DNA of 64,000 nt from assembly GCA_005502925.1 (NCBI GenBank), contig SCPD01000007.1:1-64000 (forward strand), in the 5' to 3' direction. The notes under the pieces are model-generated. The model searched no databases. It had not been told where the DNA came from and saw only the letters and a program-made list of their open reading frames with translations. Shown piece by piece: positions 25,097 to 34,453 of the stretch (position 1 is its first letter; each line of letters opens with the position of its first letter). The stretch is from Rhizobiales bacterium Y(2018) (GTDB lineage: Bacteria > Pseudomonadota > Alphaproteobacteria > Rhizobiales > Aestuariivirgaceae). Both the position numbers and the translations under genes were made by a program.

Positions 25097-26674
25097 TCAC
25101 TCCGCAAGCCCAGCTTTCTTCAGGCCGTCGGCCAATATCGCAAGGTGCTCGGGCCGGCTGATCGGGAGCCAGTCCGTGATATTTGAAACGCGTAAAGCCG
25201 GATCGAGCTTCCGCATCTCCTCGATGGCACGGCTCGCGTCTTTCTGGCGGCCGCCGAGTGCCCGGGTCGCTGCAATCAACGCCACGACCATGAGGAAGCT
25301 CGGCAGATTGCCGTATGAGCGTTCCGCCCACGCAGACGCCGCCTCGATTCGACCGGCAAACAGATGTGCCATCGCGATCCCCGCTTGCATGCGATAGAGC
25401 TCCGGGTCGACGGGGCTCAATCGCATGGCCCGCTCGAAGTGCTCGATTGCTTCATCGCATTCACCGTGCCAGGTCCGAAGGAAACCGCCGAGAAACCAGG
25501 CCGAAGCCAGATTGGGGTTCAGAAATACGGCTCTGTCGAGAAGCGCGATGCCACTGTCGAGATCGCCGGCCAGATGCGCCAGGGCGTGGCCACCTCGCGT
25601 GAGGGCTACGGCATCATCCCTGCCCAATTCGACGGCGCGACGCGCCAGGCGTTCACCCTCGGCGGTTTCCCACGCGCGGTCTTCTGTCCAACCGTTGATC
25701 TTGCGCCAGAAATAGGACCAGGCGGCCATGGCATGGGCGGCCGCGAATTCGGGATCGAGCTCGATGCTTCTCCGGAACAGTGACAAGGCTTCATCGACGG
25801 CTCCTTGTGTGCCCCGATGCACATGGGCGACCCCGCGCAGATAGCAATCATAGGCGTTCAGACTGGCCGTAGGCTTTCTCTTGGCGCGCTCGATCTCGGC
25901 CAATTCCATTTGCGGGGCGATCGCACCGGCGACGCTCGCCGCGATCTCGTCCTGCAACTCGAAGATATCCTCAAGCCGTCCCTCGAAACGATCCGCCCAC
26001 AGATGCGTGCCGGTTGACGCTTCGATAAGCTGTCCCGTGATGCGGATGCGGTCCGCGGATTTGCGCAAACTGCCTTCCAGCACATAGCTGACACCGAGCT
26101 GCTGGCCCACCTGCTTCAAGTCGGCCGCCCCGCCCCGATACGTGAAGCTCGAATTGCGCGCGACGACGAACAGCCAGCGCACGCGCGAGAGCGCGGTGAT
26201 GATCTCCTCCACCACCCCATCCGCGAAATAGGCCTGCTCGGGATCCCCGCTCAAATTCTGGAATGGCAGAACGGCAATGGATGGCTTGCTCGGCAGGAGT
26301 GGGATCGGATGTAAGATATCCACCGTCGGGTCGGGGCCTGGATCCGAAACGCGCTCGGCCGCTCGAGTCTCGGTAACTTCGCCCACGAAGCGGAAACCCT
26401 TTCGCGGGATCGTGCGAACGAGGTGCTGTTCCTCGCCACTGTCGCCGATGGCCTTGCGAACCGCATTGATATGGCTGGTGAGCGTCGATTCCGAAACGAT
26501 GCGCCCGCCCCATACCGCCTCGATCATATGATCCTTGCTCACCACGTGGTCACGGTTCTGAACCAGATAGAGCAGCAGATCGAATACCTGAGGCCCGACG
26601 CCCACCGCTTTCGCGGCCCGCGTGAGCTCTCGGCGCTCGGGGTCGAGGACACAGTCTGAGAACAGGAATTGCAC
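25097..26674 (-). CDS. winged-helix regulator with TolB-like and TPR domains
   Basis: This 525-residue protein has an OmpR-type winged helix (about residues 1-95: FDLLLYLVQNRDHVVSKDHMIEAVWGG, TLTSHINAVRKAIGD, TIPRKGFRFVGEV) with no receiver domain. A TolB-N-like segment follows (about 110-250: PSIAVLPFQNLSGDPEQAYFADGVVEEI, GVSYVLEGSLRKSADRIRIT), then TPR repeats (about 255-515). It is soluble, without the membrane helix of CadC. Such genes are frequent in rhizobia and often annotated as adenylate cyclase-like, but no cyclase domain is present. The adjacent divergent operon starting at 26868 is a candidate target. Confidence 0.87.
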   Translation of the reverse strand: MQFLFSDCVLDPERRELTRAAKAVGVGPQVFDLLLYLVQNRDHVVSKDHMIEAVWGGRIVSESTLTSHINAVRKAIGDSGEEQHLVRTIPRKGFRFVGEVTETRAAERVSDPGPDPTVDILHPIPLLPSKPSIAVLPFQNLSGDPEQAYFADGVVEEIITALSRVRWLFVVARNSSFTYRGGAADLKQVGQQLGVSYVLEGSLRKSADRIRITGQLIEASTGTHLWADRFEGRLEDIFELQDEIAASVAGAIAPQMELAEIERAKRKPTASLNAYDCYLRGVAHVHRGTQGAVDEALSLFRRSIELDPEFAAAHAMAAWSYFWRKINGWTEDRAWETAEGERLARRAVELGRDDAVALTRGGHALAHLAGDLDSGIALLDRAVFLNPNLASAWFLGGFLRTWHGECDEAIEHFERAMRLSPVDPELYRMQAGIAMAHLFAGRIEAASAWAERSYGNLPSFLMVVALIAATRALGGRQKDASRAIEEMRKLDPALRVSNITDWLPISRPEHLAILADGLKKAGLAE

Positions 26675-26867
26675 GTAGAACTCCGCCAGCAGCCAACCGG
26701 CGAGTGTCGGTCAGGATATAAGGCATGTTACCGGCCCTTGGACATATTTCCAAGGCGGACCCAAGGACATTTGAAGGTTGCCGCAAAGCCTTTCCGCGGC
26801 GCTCAGGGCAATCTCCCGACCGTACCGACGTCAGCACGGCGCGACGCGGGGTTGCAGGAGATATCTC

Positions 26868-27623
26868 ATGAAGATCGTTGTCATCGGCGGAACCGGCCTT
26901 ATCGGTTCGAAGGTCGTCGGATTGTTGCGCGGCAAAGGCCACGACGTTCTGGCCGCGTCCCCAAACACGGGCGTGAACACCATCACGCGCGAAGGGCTGG
27001 CGGAAACCCTTTCGGGCGCAAACATTGTCATCGACGTGGCCAACGCGCCGTCATTCGAGGACAAGACCGTTTTGGAGTTCTTCGAGACGGCGGGCCGCAA
27101 TCTGCTCGCCGCGGAGGAAGCTGCCGGCGTCAGGCATCACGTGGCGCTCTCCGTTGTGGGTGCCGATCGCCTCCCCGACAGCGGCTATATGCGCGCCAAG
27201 GTGGCGCAGGAAAAACTCATTCGATCGTCGAAGACCCCCTACACGATCGTCCGCTCTACCCAGTTCTTCGAGTTCGTCGAGGCAATCACCCGATCGGCTT
27301 CGGACGGCAATGCGATCCGCCTGTCGCCTGCCCTGCTTCAGCCCATAGCCTCGGATGATGTGGCATCGGCCCTGGCAGTGACTGCCATGGGCGAAGCAGC
27401 CAACGGAATCGTCGAGCTGGCAGGCCCCGAGAGAATCCCGCTCGACGCTCTGGTGCGATCTCACCTCGAGGCGACGGGCGACCGCCGGCAAGTCATTGCC
27501 GATATCCGCGCCCGTTACTTCGGCGCCGAGCTCGACGACAGGTCGCTTACGCCCGGCGCACATCCGATGCTCGGCACGATCCGCTTCGAGGAATGGCTGC
27601 GCCGTCCATCGAACCGGACCTGA
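26868..27623 (+). CDS. NAD(P)-binding NmrA/atypical SDR oxidoreductase
   Basis: This 251-residue protein starts with the Rossmann fold MKIVVIGGTGLIGSKVVGLLR. It has the atypical SDR pattern ANIVIDVANAPSFED, HVALSVVGADRLPDSGYMRAKVAQEKLIRSS with the catalytic-position Lys, and PYTIVRSTQFFEF. Related proteins are NmrA-like redox sensors or quinone reductases. The ATG at 26868 follows GCAGGAG seven bases upstream. It is the first gene of a co-directional series ending at 32346. Confidence 0.87.
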   Translation: MKIVVIGGTGLIGSKVVGLLRGKGHDVLAASPNTGVNTITREGLAETLSGANIVIDVANAPSFEDKTVLEFFETAGRNLLAAEEAAGVRHHVALSVVGADRLPDSGYMRAKVAQEKLIRSSKTPYTIVRSTQFFEFVEAITRSASDGNAIRLSPALLQPIASDDVASALAVTAMGEAANGIVELAGPERIPLDALVRSHLEATGDRRQVIADIRARYFGAELDDRSLTPGAHPMLGTIRFEEWLRRPSNRT

Positions 27624-27680
27624 TCGCGTTCGCACCTCTCGGCCCAACGGCGAGCGGCATTCCAATTCAAGGAGACAATC

Positions 27681-28112
27681 ATGCTCAAATCAACCTGCAT
27701 CGCGGCATCCGTCGTGCTCGGAACAGCCGCCATCGCCAATGGCACATTCATGCTGATCGATCCGGAGCGCTGGTACTACGCAGTGCCTGGCGTGACCACG
27801 ACCGGCCTGTTCAATCAGCACTTCGTCCGCGACATCGGATTGATTTTCCTGCTCGTGGGGGGCGCGTTCCTGGTTGGCGCCGTGCGGCCGAACCTCAGGA
27901 TCGTATCATGGGCAGCGCCGTCGATCTGGCTTTCGGGTCATGCACTTTTTCATTTCTGGGAAGTGGCTGCCGGCATCTGCGGTCCATCAGTCCTGGCGCG
28001 CGACTTTCCGGCGGTGACGCTGCCGGCCTTGATCGGGCTCGCCATCACGGCTTGGGCGATTGCCGATTCACGTATGGCAACGGCGGCCGGGACCGTCGTG
28101 AAGTCCGCGTGA
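27681..28112 (+). CDS. four-helix membrane protein, unknown
   Basis: This 143-residue protein has four hydrophobic segments (residues about 3-25, 48-68, 75-95 and 112-132). Conserved-looking features are the loop NQHFVRDIGLIFLLVGGAFL and SGHALFHFWE. It resembles small DoxX-like or DUF4345-like membrane proteins, but I cannot assign a family. AAGGAG precedes the ATG by six bases. It lies between an NmrA-type reductase and an AraC regulator. Confidence 0.72.
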   Translation: MLKSTCIAASVVLGTAAIANGTFMLIDPERWYYAVPGVTTTGLFNQHFVRDIGLIFLLVGGAFLVGAVRPNLRIVSWAAPSIWLSGHALFHFWEVAAGICGPSVLARDFPAVTLPALIGLAITAWAIADSRMATAAGTVVKSA

Positions 28113-28155
28113 TGAATGCTCTCGCACTTTGACGCCGTCACATTGGAGGCCTGTC

Positions 28156-29055
28156 ATGAACGAGGAAAGGGAGGAGCAGCGGCGGCGTCCGGCCGATGCG
28201 GAAATGGGCCGCGTTCTGAAGACCGAGCCGCTCAACATCGTTTCCGGTCTCGACCCGTCTTCCGGCACGATCGCCCATTGGAAGCACGGCGCCCTGCATG
28301 ACGTTGTTCAGCCGATGGCCGATCATGTGATCATGACATACATCGACACGATGCAACCGTTGGAGCGCCGGACAGGTCGGATCACCGCGACTGGCGTGGC
28401 ACGCCCTGGGGTCGTGACGATCATCCCGGCTGGCACGAGCGCGCGCTGGGACATCGCCGGCGATGTCGATGTCGTTCAGCTGTATCTTCCTCACGCAACG
28501 ATCGCGCGCATAGCTGCCGAAGCCGACAGCGCATTGCCGGCCGAGCTTCTGGAACGAACCGGCCATCTCGACCCGATTACGGCGCGCCTGCTCGCTACGG
28601 CGTCGGAAGCAGTCGAGGGCAACACGACGCTCGACGTCATGTTTCGTCAGCAACTGACGGACCTGCTGGCAACCCGCCTGTTGGCAGCGCATTCCGAAAT
28701 GCCTCTCACACCCAGACCGATGTCGGGCGGGCTCCCTCCCGGAATTCTACGTCGCGCCTTGGAGCGCCTTCGCTCGGAAAGCGATGCGGATGTCTCGCTC
28801 GCCGCCTTGGCCGCGGATGCCGGCCTGTCGCGCTTTCATTTCTGCCGTGCGTTCAAGGAAAGCACCGGGAAGCCGCCGCATGTCTGGCTCCGGCAGCACC
28901 GGTTGGAGCAGGCAAAGGCGATGCTGCGCGATCCGTCCATGTCGATCATCGCGGTCGCCGTGGCGCTTGGCTATGCGTCCCAGACGGCCTTCGCCGCGGC
29001 GTTCAAGAAGCTGACCGGGATATCTCCCAGCGAATTTCGGCGCATGGCGACTTAA
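28156..29055 (+). CDS. AraC-family transcriptional regulator
   Basis: This is a 299-residue regulator. The C-terminal AraC domain (about residues 200-298) has two helix-turn-helix units: DVSLAALAADAGLSRFHFCRAFKESTG and SIIAVAVALGYASQTAFAAAFKKLTGISPSEFRR. The N-terminal half is a cupin-like sensing domain with a conserved TRRIxxTGVARPGVVTIIPAGTSARW pattern. It follows the membrane protein gene and precedes the metallo-hydrolase, so it is likely to control the surrounding genes. The ATG at 28156 follows TTGGAGG; the frame runs back to 28129 without a better start. Confidence 0.88.
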   Translation: MNEEREEQRRRPADAEMGRVLKTEPLNIVSGLDPSSGTIAHWKHGALHDVVQPMADHVIMTYIDTMQPLERRTGRITATGVARPGVVTIIPAGTSARWDIAGDVDVVQLYLPHATIARIAAEADSALPAELLERTGHLDPITARLLATASEAVEGNTTLDVMFRQQLTDLLATRLLAAHSEMPLTPRPMSGGLPPGILRRALERLRSESDADVSLAALAADAGLSRFHFCRAFKESTGKPPHVWLRQHRLEQAKAMLRDPSMSIIAVAVALGYASQTAFAAAFKKLTGISPSEFRRMAT

Positions 29056-29184
29056 CCGCAATTCCTCTGCAATCGCCGCAATCGCTCTGGCGTGGCCGCT
29101 GACGCGCTTCGCTAAATCACCTCCATGCCCGCACGCCTCGGGCGGACGAACGGGCTCAGCACCGTAACCAAAGGAGATCCTGAA

Positions 29185-30123
29185 ATGTTGGACGCAACGA
29201 CAAAACTGAGTTTGGACACCATCTCAAATCCCGACAGAACGAAGCCCGAGGAGCTGGTTCCGTCGCGCTACGCGCTGCGGATCGGCGAGATCAATGTGCT
29301 GGTGATCAGCGATGGCGTTCTGCCGCTCCCGACCGAGATGCTGGGGCACAATGCCAGCCCGGCCGTCCGGGCCGCCTGGCTGGACGACATGTTCCTGCCG
29401 CGGGATGCTTGCGACTGGCCGCTGAACGCAGTCCTGGTGCGCAGCGGCGGCCGAACCATACTCATCGACGTCGGGCTGGGCTTCGATCCGGACTTGCAGT
29501 TGCCGCGGGCCGGCCAGTTGGTCAAACGACTGGAGGCTGCCGGCATCGACCTCGCGTCCGTGACCGACGTCGTGCTTACCCACATGCATATGGACCACAT
29601 TGGCGGGCTGCTCGTCGAAGGGATGAAGGAGCGGCTGCGTCCGGACTTGCGGATCCACGTGGCCGCCGCCGAGGTCAAATTCTGGGAGTCGCCCGACTTC
29701 TCCCACACATCCATGCCGCCGGGTTTCCCGGACGCGCTTCGCTCAGCCGCCAAGCGGTTCGCGAAGGAGTACCACAGCCATCTGCGGACGTTCGACGATA
29801 AGCATGAGGTGGCGCCAGGTGTGGTCGTTTATCGCACTGGCGGCCATACGCCCGGGCACAGCGTGGTACGTATGGCGTCCGGCGGCGAAGGCCTGACATT
29901 CGCCGGCGACGCCGTGTTCGCGGTCGGCTTTGATCAGCCCGACTGGTACAACGGCTTCGAACATGATCCCGAGGAGGCGGCGCGCGTTCGGGTCCGTCTG
30001 TTGCGGGAGATGGCCGAGACCGGCGAGATGCTGATGGCCACTCACCTGCCCTTCCCTTCCGTTGGCCGGGTGGCGATCGATGGCGACGCCTTTCGCTGGG
30101 TACCGGTCTTCTGGGACTACTGA
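29185..30123 (+). CDS. metallo-beta-lactamase-fold hydrolase
   Basis: This 312-residue protein has the zinc-binding pattern HMHMDHIGG, then TGGHTPGHSV, GDAVFAVGF and a final THLPFPSVGR, covering the usual ligands of the superfamily. The last group resembles quorum-quenching lactonases and alkylsulfatase-like or glyoxalase II relatives; the substrate cannot be deduced. There is no signal peptide, so it is cytosolic. The ATG at 29185 follows AAAGGAG. It is followed by a chloroperoxidase-type hydrolase. Confidence 0.88.
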   Translation: MLDATTKLSLDTISNPDRTKPEELVPSRYALRIGEINVLVISDGVLPLPTEMLGHNASPAVRAAWLDDMFLPRDACDWPLNAVLVRSGGRTILIDVGLGFDPDLQLPRAGQLVKRLEAAGIDLASVTDVVLTHMHMDHIGGLLVEGMKERLRPDLRIHVAAAEVKFWESPDFSHTSMPPGFPDALRSAAKRFAKEYHSHLRTFDDKHEVAPGVVVYRTGGHTPGHSVVRMASGGEGLTFAGDAVFAVGFDQPDWYNGFEHDPEEAARVRVRLLREMAETGEMLMATHLPFPSVGRVAIDGDAFRWVPVFWDY

Positions 30124-30152
30124 CCGTCAGCTGACTGCCTCCATTTGAACAT

Positions 30153-30164
30153 CCGGTCGACCGG
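30153..30164. repeat. 12-bp palindrome upstream of the alpha/beta hydrolase
   Basis: CCGGTCGACCGG is a perfect palindrome in the 137-base spacer, with a near-copy AGGTCGACCG about 40 bases downstream. Two related sites ahead of a gene suggest a regulator-binding site, perhaps for the AraC protein encoded at 28156, though AraC sites are usually direct repeats. Confidence 0.35.
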
Positions 30165-30260
30165 CTTCGGCTCCTCTGTCGCGAGCAGGTCGACCGTCCC
30201 GCCCCCGCGCTGCGCCTGCGGCCACGCGCGCCACATTTCTCAAACCAAAGGATTCATTCG

Positions 30261-31091
30261 ATGACCACGATCACCAGCAAGGATGGTGTCCAGATCTTCT
30301 ACAAGGATTGGGGCCCGAAAACCGCTCAACCCATCGTCTTTCACCACGGCTGGCCGCTCAGCGCCGACGATTGGGATACGCAGATGCTTTATTTCCTCGG
30401 CAAGGGCTATCGCGTCATCGCCCATGACCGCCGCGGTCACGGCCGCTCCAGTCAGGTCACCGACGGGCATGACATGGTCCATTACGCGGCGGATGTCGCA
30501 GCCCTCATCGCGCATCTTGACCTGCGCAACGCCATTCATATCGGACATTCGACGGGCGGTGGCGAAGCCGCGCGTTATGTGGCCCGGCACGGCAAGGATC
30601 GCGTGGCCAAGCTCGCCCTCATCGGCGCGGTGCCTCCGATCATGCTCAAGACCCAGGCAAGCCCCGAAGGACTTCCGCTCGAAGTGTTCGACGGACTGCG
30701 CAGAGACCTCGCGATCAATCGCTCTCAGTTCTATCTCGATTTCGCAAGCGGACCATTCTATGGCTACAACCGTCCCGGTGCGAAGCCGTCCCAGGCCGTC
30801 ATCTGGAATTGGTGGCGCCAGGCAATGATGGGTGGCGCCAACGCGCAGCACGACGGCATCAAGGCCTTCTCGGAAACGGACTTCACCGAGGATCTGAAGG
30901 CCATCGACGTCCCCACGCTCGTGATGCATGGCGACGATGATCAGATCGTTCCCATCGCCAATTCAGCACTTCTGTCGGTGAAGCTCCTGAAGAACGGAAC
31001 GCTCAAGATCTACGAGCAATTCCCGCACGGCATGTGCACGACCCACGCAGATCTCATCAATGCCGACCTCCTGAAATTCATTACGACCTGA
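30261..31091 (+). CDS. alpha/beta hydrolase, non-haem chloroperoxidase type
   Basis: This 276-residue protein is of the cofactor-free haloperoxidase/esterase type. The nucleophile is Ser97 in GHSTGGG. The acid is in [10 protein letters not shown] near residue 230 and the histidine is in FPHGM near 259. The oxyanion and cap features [13 protein letters not shown] and [10 protein letters not shown] are strongly conserved. The physiological role is esterase or perhydrolase; halogenation is a side reaction in vitro. There is no signal peptide. AAAGGATT precedes the ATG. Confidence 0.92.
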   Translation: MTTITSKDGVQIFYKDWGPKTAQPIVFHHGWPLSADDWDTQMLYFLGKGYRVIAHDRRGHGRSSQVTDGHDMVHYAADVAALIAHLDLRNAIHIGHSTGGGEAARYVARHGKDRVAKLALIGAVPPIMLKTQASPEGLPLEVFDGLRRDLAINRSQFYLDFASGPFYGYNRPGAKPSQAVIWNWWRQAMMGGANAQHDGIKAFSETDFTEDLKAIDVPTLVMHGDDDQIVPIANSALLSVKLLKNGTLKIYEQFPHGMCTTHADLINADLLKFITT

Positions 31092-31140
31092 TCCGCTCAT
31101 CGCACCGCACGAGTGCCCCTAAATCGAATGGAGCCCCCTC

Positions 31141-32346
31141 ATGAGACTCGTTATCATCGGCGCCGGCTTTGCCGGCATGTATGCAGCACTTTCTTCGGCC
31201 CGCCTTCGTGACATCAAAGGCGTGACACCGGGAGAATTGGAGATCATGCTTGTCGCGCCGGAGCCGACTTTAGTGGTGCGGCCCCGCCTCTACGAGCCCA
31301 AGCCCGAGACATTGGCGGCGTCTCTGCTCGACGTCTTCAAGGCCATCGACGTCACCTATGTCCGTGGAACCGCTGAGAGCGTCGAAACCGCGCGCCGCTC
31401 GGTTGTCGTGGCCACGCCAGAAGGCGGGCGCCGATCCATCAACTACGATCGTCTGGTCGTCGCGACAGGCAGCCGGCTGTTCCGTCCGAACGTACCGGGC
31501 CTTGCCCAGCACGCCTTCAGTGTCGACAGCCTGGAGGATGCCGTCGCGCTCGACGGTCACCTCAAGAGCCTGGCCAGCCGGCCGGCATCGGATGCGCGCA
31601 ACACTGTCGTCATTGCCGGCGGTGGCTTCACAGGGCTGGAGGCGGCCACAGAGATGCCTGCCCGGCTTCGCGAGGTGCTCGGCGAGAACACTAAGACAAG
31701 GGTGATCATCGCCGACCGCAATACGGCAATTGCACCTGATATGGGCGCAGGCCCGCGCCCCGTGATCGAGGAGGCTCTTCGCAAGCTCGGTATCGAAACG
31801 CGCCTCGGCGCCGGGATTGTCGCCCTTGATGAGACGAGTGTCACACTGTCCAATGGCGAGCGTATCGAGACCGCGACTGTCATCTGGGCCGCCGGAATCC
31901 GCGCCGCCCCTCTCACCGCCCAGGTGCCCGGCGAGCGCGATAATTTTGGTCGCCTCGTCGTCGACCGTGAGTTGCGTGTCGTCGGCGTCCCGGGAGTTTT
32001 CGCGACGGGTGACGCCGCCAAGGCTGTCTGCGACGACGACGGCAACTACGCGCTGATGTCCTGCCAGCACGCCACGCGCATGGGTGCCTTCGCCGGCAAC
32101 AATGCGGCGGCGGAGTTGCTCGACGAAGCCCCCACCCCCTATCACCAGAAAGCCTACGTTACCTGCCTCGATCTCGGTGAGGCCGGCGCGCTGTTCACGC
32201 GCGGATGGGACTGCAAGGTCGAGCATGTTGGCGCAGACGCGAAAAAGATCAAACAGGAGATCAACACGGTTTGGATCTACCCGCCGAAACCCATGCGCGC
32301 CGCAGCGCTCGCATCCGCCGACCCGCAACGCGTGACCGATCTCTGA
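31141..32346 (+). CDS. NDH-2-like FAD/NAD(P)H oxidoreductase
   Basis: This 401-residue protein has two Rossmann motifs. FAD binding is shown by VIIGAGFAGMYAALS at residue 3 and the ATG-type motif VVATGSRLF; NAD(P)H binding by VVIAGGGFTGLEAATEM near 156; the second FAD site by GVFATGDAAKA near 284. This arrangement is that of type II NADH dehydrogenases and related quinone reductases. The C-terminal half lacks an obvious amphipathic membrane anchor, so a soluble reductase is possible. It is the last gene of the co-directional series and follows the hydrolase after 49 bases. Confidence 0.88.
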   Translation: MRLVIIGAGFAGMYAALSSARLRDIKGVTPGELEIMLVAPEPTLVVRPRLYEPKPETLAASLLDVFKAIDVTYVRGTAESVETARRSVVVATPEGGRRSINYDRLVVATGSRLFRPNVPGLAQHAFSVDSLEDAVALDGHLKSLASRPASDARNTVVIAGGGFTGLEAATEMPARLREVLGENTKTRVIIADRNTAIAPDMGAGPRPVIEEALRKLGIETRLGAGIVALDETSVTLSNGERIETATVIWAAGIRAAPLTAQVPGERDNFGRLVVDRELRVVGVPGVFATGDAAKAVCDDDGNYALMSCQHATRMGAFAGNNAAAELLDEAPTPYHQKAYVTCLDLGEAGALFTRGWDCKVEHVGADAKKIKQEINTVWIYPPKPMRAAALASADPQRVTDL

Positions 32347-32386
32347 TTCAACACCTGTCCCCAGTAACCAAATGGAGGTCAATTCA

Positions 32387-32569
32387 ATGTTTCAGGCTAT
32401 AGCACAATCGTCTGCACCATACGGGACGCTTCTGCCTTGCGCCGGGTCGTGCCCGTCGGCGGCAGGACGGCGCAATGAAGCGCATTGTTCCGACTGCTGC
32501 CTGTCACTTCCGTTTATTTCGGCCGCCTGGAGCGAGGAACTTGCGACCCTCGAGCCACCGCTGCGATAG
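32387..32569 (+). CDS. possible small ORF of 60 residues
   Basis: A 60-codon frame with GGAGG nine bases upstream of the ATG at 32387. It is Cys-rich (LPCAGSCPSAAG, CSDCC) and has no recognisable domain. It may be a real small protein or a remnant. The rest of the 290-base gap up to 32636 shows nothing else. Confidence 0.25.
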   Translation: MFQAIAQSSAPYGTLLPCAGSCPSAAGRRNEAHCSDCCLSLPFISAAWSEELATLEPPLR

Positions 32570-32636
32570 GGTATGCAGGGCGGCCTCCCCATTGGGGCGG
32601 GCCGCCACCCTCTCGTCGATTACGATCGAACACGCC

Positions 32637-32918
32637 TCATACGGCGCTTCCCGCCAGCGAGCGGATACGATCCGCCAGCTCCCGCTTGACGTTTACGGCG
32701 TTCAGGCTCCGGTCGGCCACCATTGCCTCCTGATGTGTCATGGCAAACAGACGGCTGGGTGTCTCTTCAATCACCTTCGCGCAGGCTTCCGCTATCTCCG
32801 GCAGAGCCGCAGCGAGACAGACGCGCGCTTCTGCTCGGCATGCCTCCAAGGGACCATGGCCAAGCGCATGAAGCGCCTTTGCCCCCTTCTCCACGATGTC
32901 GTCGGTTAGAATATTCAT
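32637..32918 (-). CDS. small hypothetical protein, helical
   Basis: This is a 93-residue soluble protein, mostly helical and acidic at first (MNILTDDIVEKGAKALHALG). It contains CRAEARVCLAAALPEIAEACAKVIEE, a three-cysteine helix, and ends RSLAGSAV. I do not recognise a family. The gene stands alone on its strand between the flavoprotein gene and the SRPBCC gene, and coding is supported by its codon periodicity, with a gap of 107 bases upstream. Confidence 0.5.
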   Translation of the reverse strand: MNILTDDIVEKGAKALHALGHGPLEACRAEARVCLAAALPEIAEACAKVIEETPSRLFAMTHQEAMVADRSLNAVNVKRELADRIRSLAGSAV

Positions 32919-33024
32919 ATAGAGATCCTGAAGCTATGCGTTGGCTGCGGAGCCAAGAGACTGATACCAGGCATCCGATGTCGTCAAGCTTCATCTGATG
33001 CTGTTGCGCTCTCGCCAGTACGCC

Positions 33025-33816
33025 TCATGTTGAGTCCCGCTTCAGCCAATCGCGCCATTTTGGCTCAATGGCGGCGGCGCGCGTTTGCGCGTCATCGCCA
33101 TAGAAATAGCGGCACACGCTCACATTGGTGCCGGAGTCCTTGTTATAGCTGCCGATCAGCGCGGCGCCGGGTTTGGGTTTGTCGAGGCGCAGCAGGATAT
33201 AACGCTGCTTCGCATCCTGATGGACCCGCTCGACAACGCCCGACACGGATTCAGGCCCGGATAAGGAACGCTCTTCACCAACATCGGCGCCGGTGAGGCC
33301 CAGATCGCCCAGGAGACGCTTCCAGCTTGCAAGATGGTTCGCCTCGCTGCTCTCCATCGCGATGAAAGAGGCGGCCTTCATGCCGGCGAAATAGCTGAGA
33401 TAGAGCTTCAGCACCGCAAGGAAGCCCGGCCAGCCGGTTTCGAAGCTCTCCATCTGGTCGTCCCAATCATCCGACGAGGCGAAGAGCGAATGCACCATGC
33501 GCACGACGCACGTGCCGCCCGCGCGCGCGGTGACGGTGATCTCCGTCGCGACGGGCGGCGCATTTTCGGCCCAGCCGAATTCGACATAACCGAAATGATT
33601 GGGCGGCTCCCAGGCCGTGACCTTTCCGGATGACGTAGAGCCCTGTCCGAAGTCCAGATGGAAGCTGCCGCCCACCTGCCCTTCGATCTCGGCCTTGGTG
33701 AACCAGGCGGCATTGCCGGCACCGGCCATTGCCTCCCACACCTGCTCCGGCGTTCCGGGCGTCAGGAACTCCATTTCCACCCAGCGCTTGCCGCTGCCAT
33801 CTTTCTTGATCGGCAT
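33025..33816 (-). CDS. SRPBCC/AHSA1 domain protein
   Basis: This 263-residue protein starts with an AHSA1-type START-like fold (about residues 10-140: FLTPGTPEQVWEAMAGAGNAAWFT, GGSFHLDFGQGSTSSGKVTAWEPP), followed by a second, less conserved domain (about 175-260). AHSA1-like proteins next to an ArsR gene are typical pairs in which the regulator controls the domain protein. Start choice: ATG codons at 33819 and 33816 are both possible; 33816 has the better spacing from AAGGAAG. It follows the ArsR gene by twelve bases on the same strand. Confidence 0.85.
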   Translation of the reverse strand: MPIKKDGSGKRWVEMEFLTPGTPEQVWEAMAGAGNAAWFTKAEIEGQVGGSFHLDFGQGSTSSGKVTAWEPPNHFGYVEFGWAENAPPVATEITVTARAGGTCVVRMVHSLFASSDDWDDQMESFETGWPGFLAVLKLYLSYFAGMKAASFIAMESSEANHLASWKRLLGDLGLTGADVGEERSLSGPESVSGVVERVHQDAKQRYILLRLDKPKPGAALIGSYNKDSGTNVSVCRYFYGDDAQTRAAAIEPKWRDWLKRDST

Positions 33817-33828
33817 CATTACTTCCTT

Positions 33829-34419
33829 TCAGGATTTCGCTTCAGGCGGCGCCGGATAAGACGCGACCACAAGCCGGTGCGCCCGCCCGCCGGGCGCCGC
33901 TTCATCGTGATAACGCGCCGCCAACGTGGTGATCGTCTGGGCGAGGTCATGGGTGAAGGCAGCGCGCTCCGCCGGCGATTTGAACCGGATGACCGTATCG
34001 ATCGACAAGGTCGCCATCCGCTTGTCGCTTTTGCGGGCGCTGCGCCACAATTGTCCGACTTCGCGCACGATGCGCGCCGCGAGTGCGATGAGATAGCTTG
34101 CCGACAGCCGGTCATTGTTGCGCGCCGGATCGGCGCCGATCCGCCCCAAAGCGGAAGGCGATACGACATACGACCTCGCGGTCGCCACCATCAGCCTTTC
34201 GGTGAGGCCGCCCCAATGCCGCTCTTCGACCGGCTTGACGAGGTCATGCTCCTCCAGCGCGCGCAGATGGTAATTCACCTTCTGCCGCGTCAGCCCCACG
34301 CGCACGGCAAGCGAAGCGGCCGAGCCTGGCACAACGAGCTCCGCCAGAAGCCGACTCTTGATCGGATCCAGCGCCACTGCCGCAACGGCCGGATCGTCGA
34401 GGACATCGAGGTCGAGCAT
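33829..34419 (-). CDS. ArsR-type winged-helix regulator
   Basis: This is a 196-residue protein with an ArsR-like helix-turn-helix near the N terminus (ALDPIKSRLLAELVVPGSAASLAVRVGLTRQKVNYHLRALEEHDLV, in parts) and a longer C-terminal helical ligand region. There are no CXC metal motifs, so it is not a metal sensor of the classical type. The ATG at 34419 is the first methionine after a promoter-operator dyad at 34434-34453. The predicted transcript start lies almost on this ATG, suggesting a leaderless message. It is cotranscribed with the SRPBCC gene and divergent from the molybdenum hydroxylase. Confidence 0.85.
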   Translation of the reverse strand: MLDLDVLDDPAVAAVALDPIKSRLLAELVVPGSAASLAVRVGLTRQKVNYHLRALEEHDLVKPVEERHWGGLTERLMVATARSYVVSPSALGRIGADPARNNDRLSASYLIALAARIVREVGQLWRSARKSDKRMATLSIDTVIRFKSPAERAAFTHDLAQTITTLAARYHDEAAPGGRAHRLVVASYPAPPEAKS

Positions 34420-34433
34420 AACACATACTCGCA

Positions 34434-34453
34434 TTGACAATTTTTCTTGTCAA
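34434..34453. promoter_or_regulatory. dyad operator with -35 box, ArsR gene side
   Basis: TTGACAA, six bases, TTGTCAA: a perfect inverted repeat. On the minus strand its first arm supplies a consensus -35 TTGACA (34453-34448), and 17 bases on is GAGTAT (34430-34425). The dyad therefore overlaps the ArsR promoter, as expected for self-repression. A second palindrome, CGGTTAACCG, lies at 34457-34466. Confidence 0.65.
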
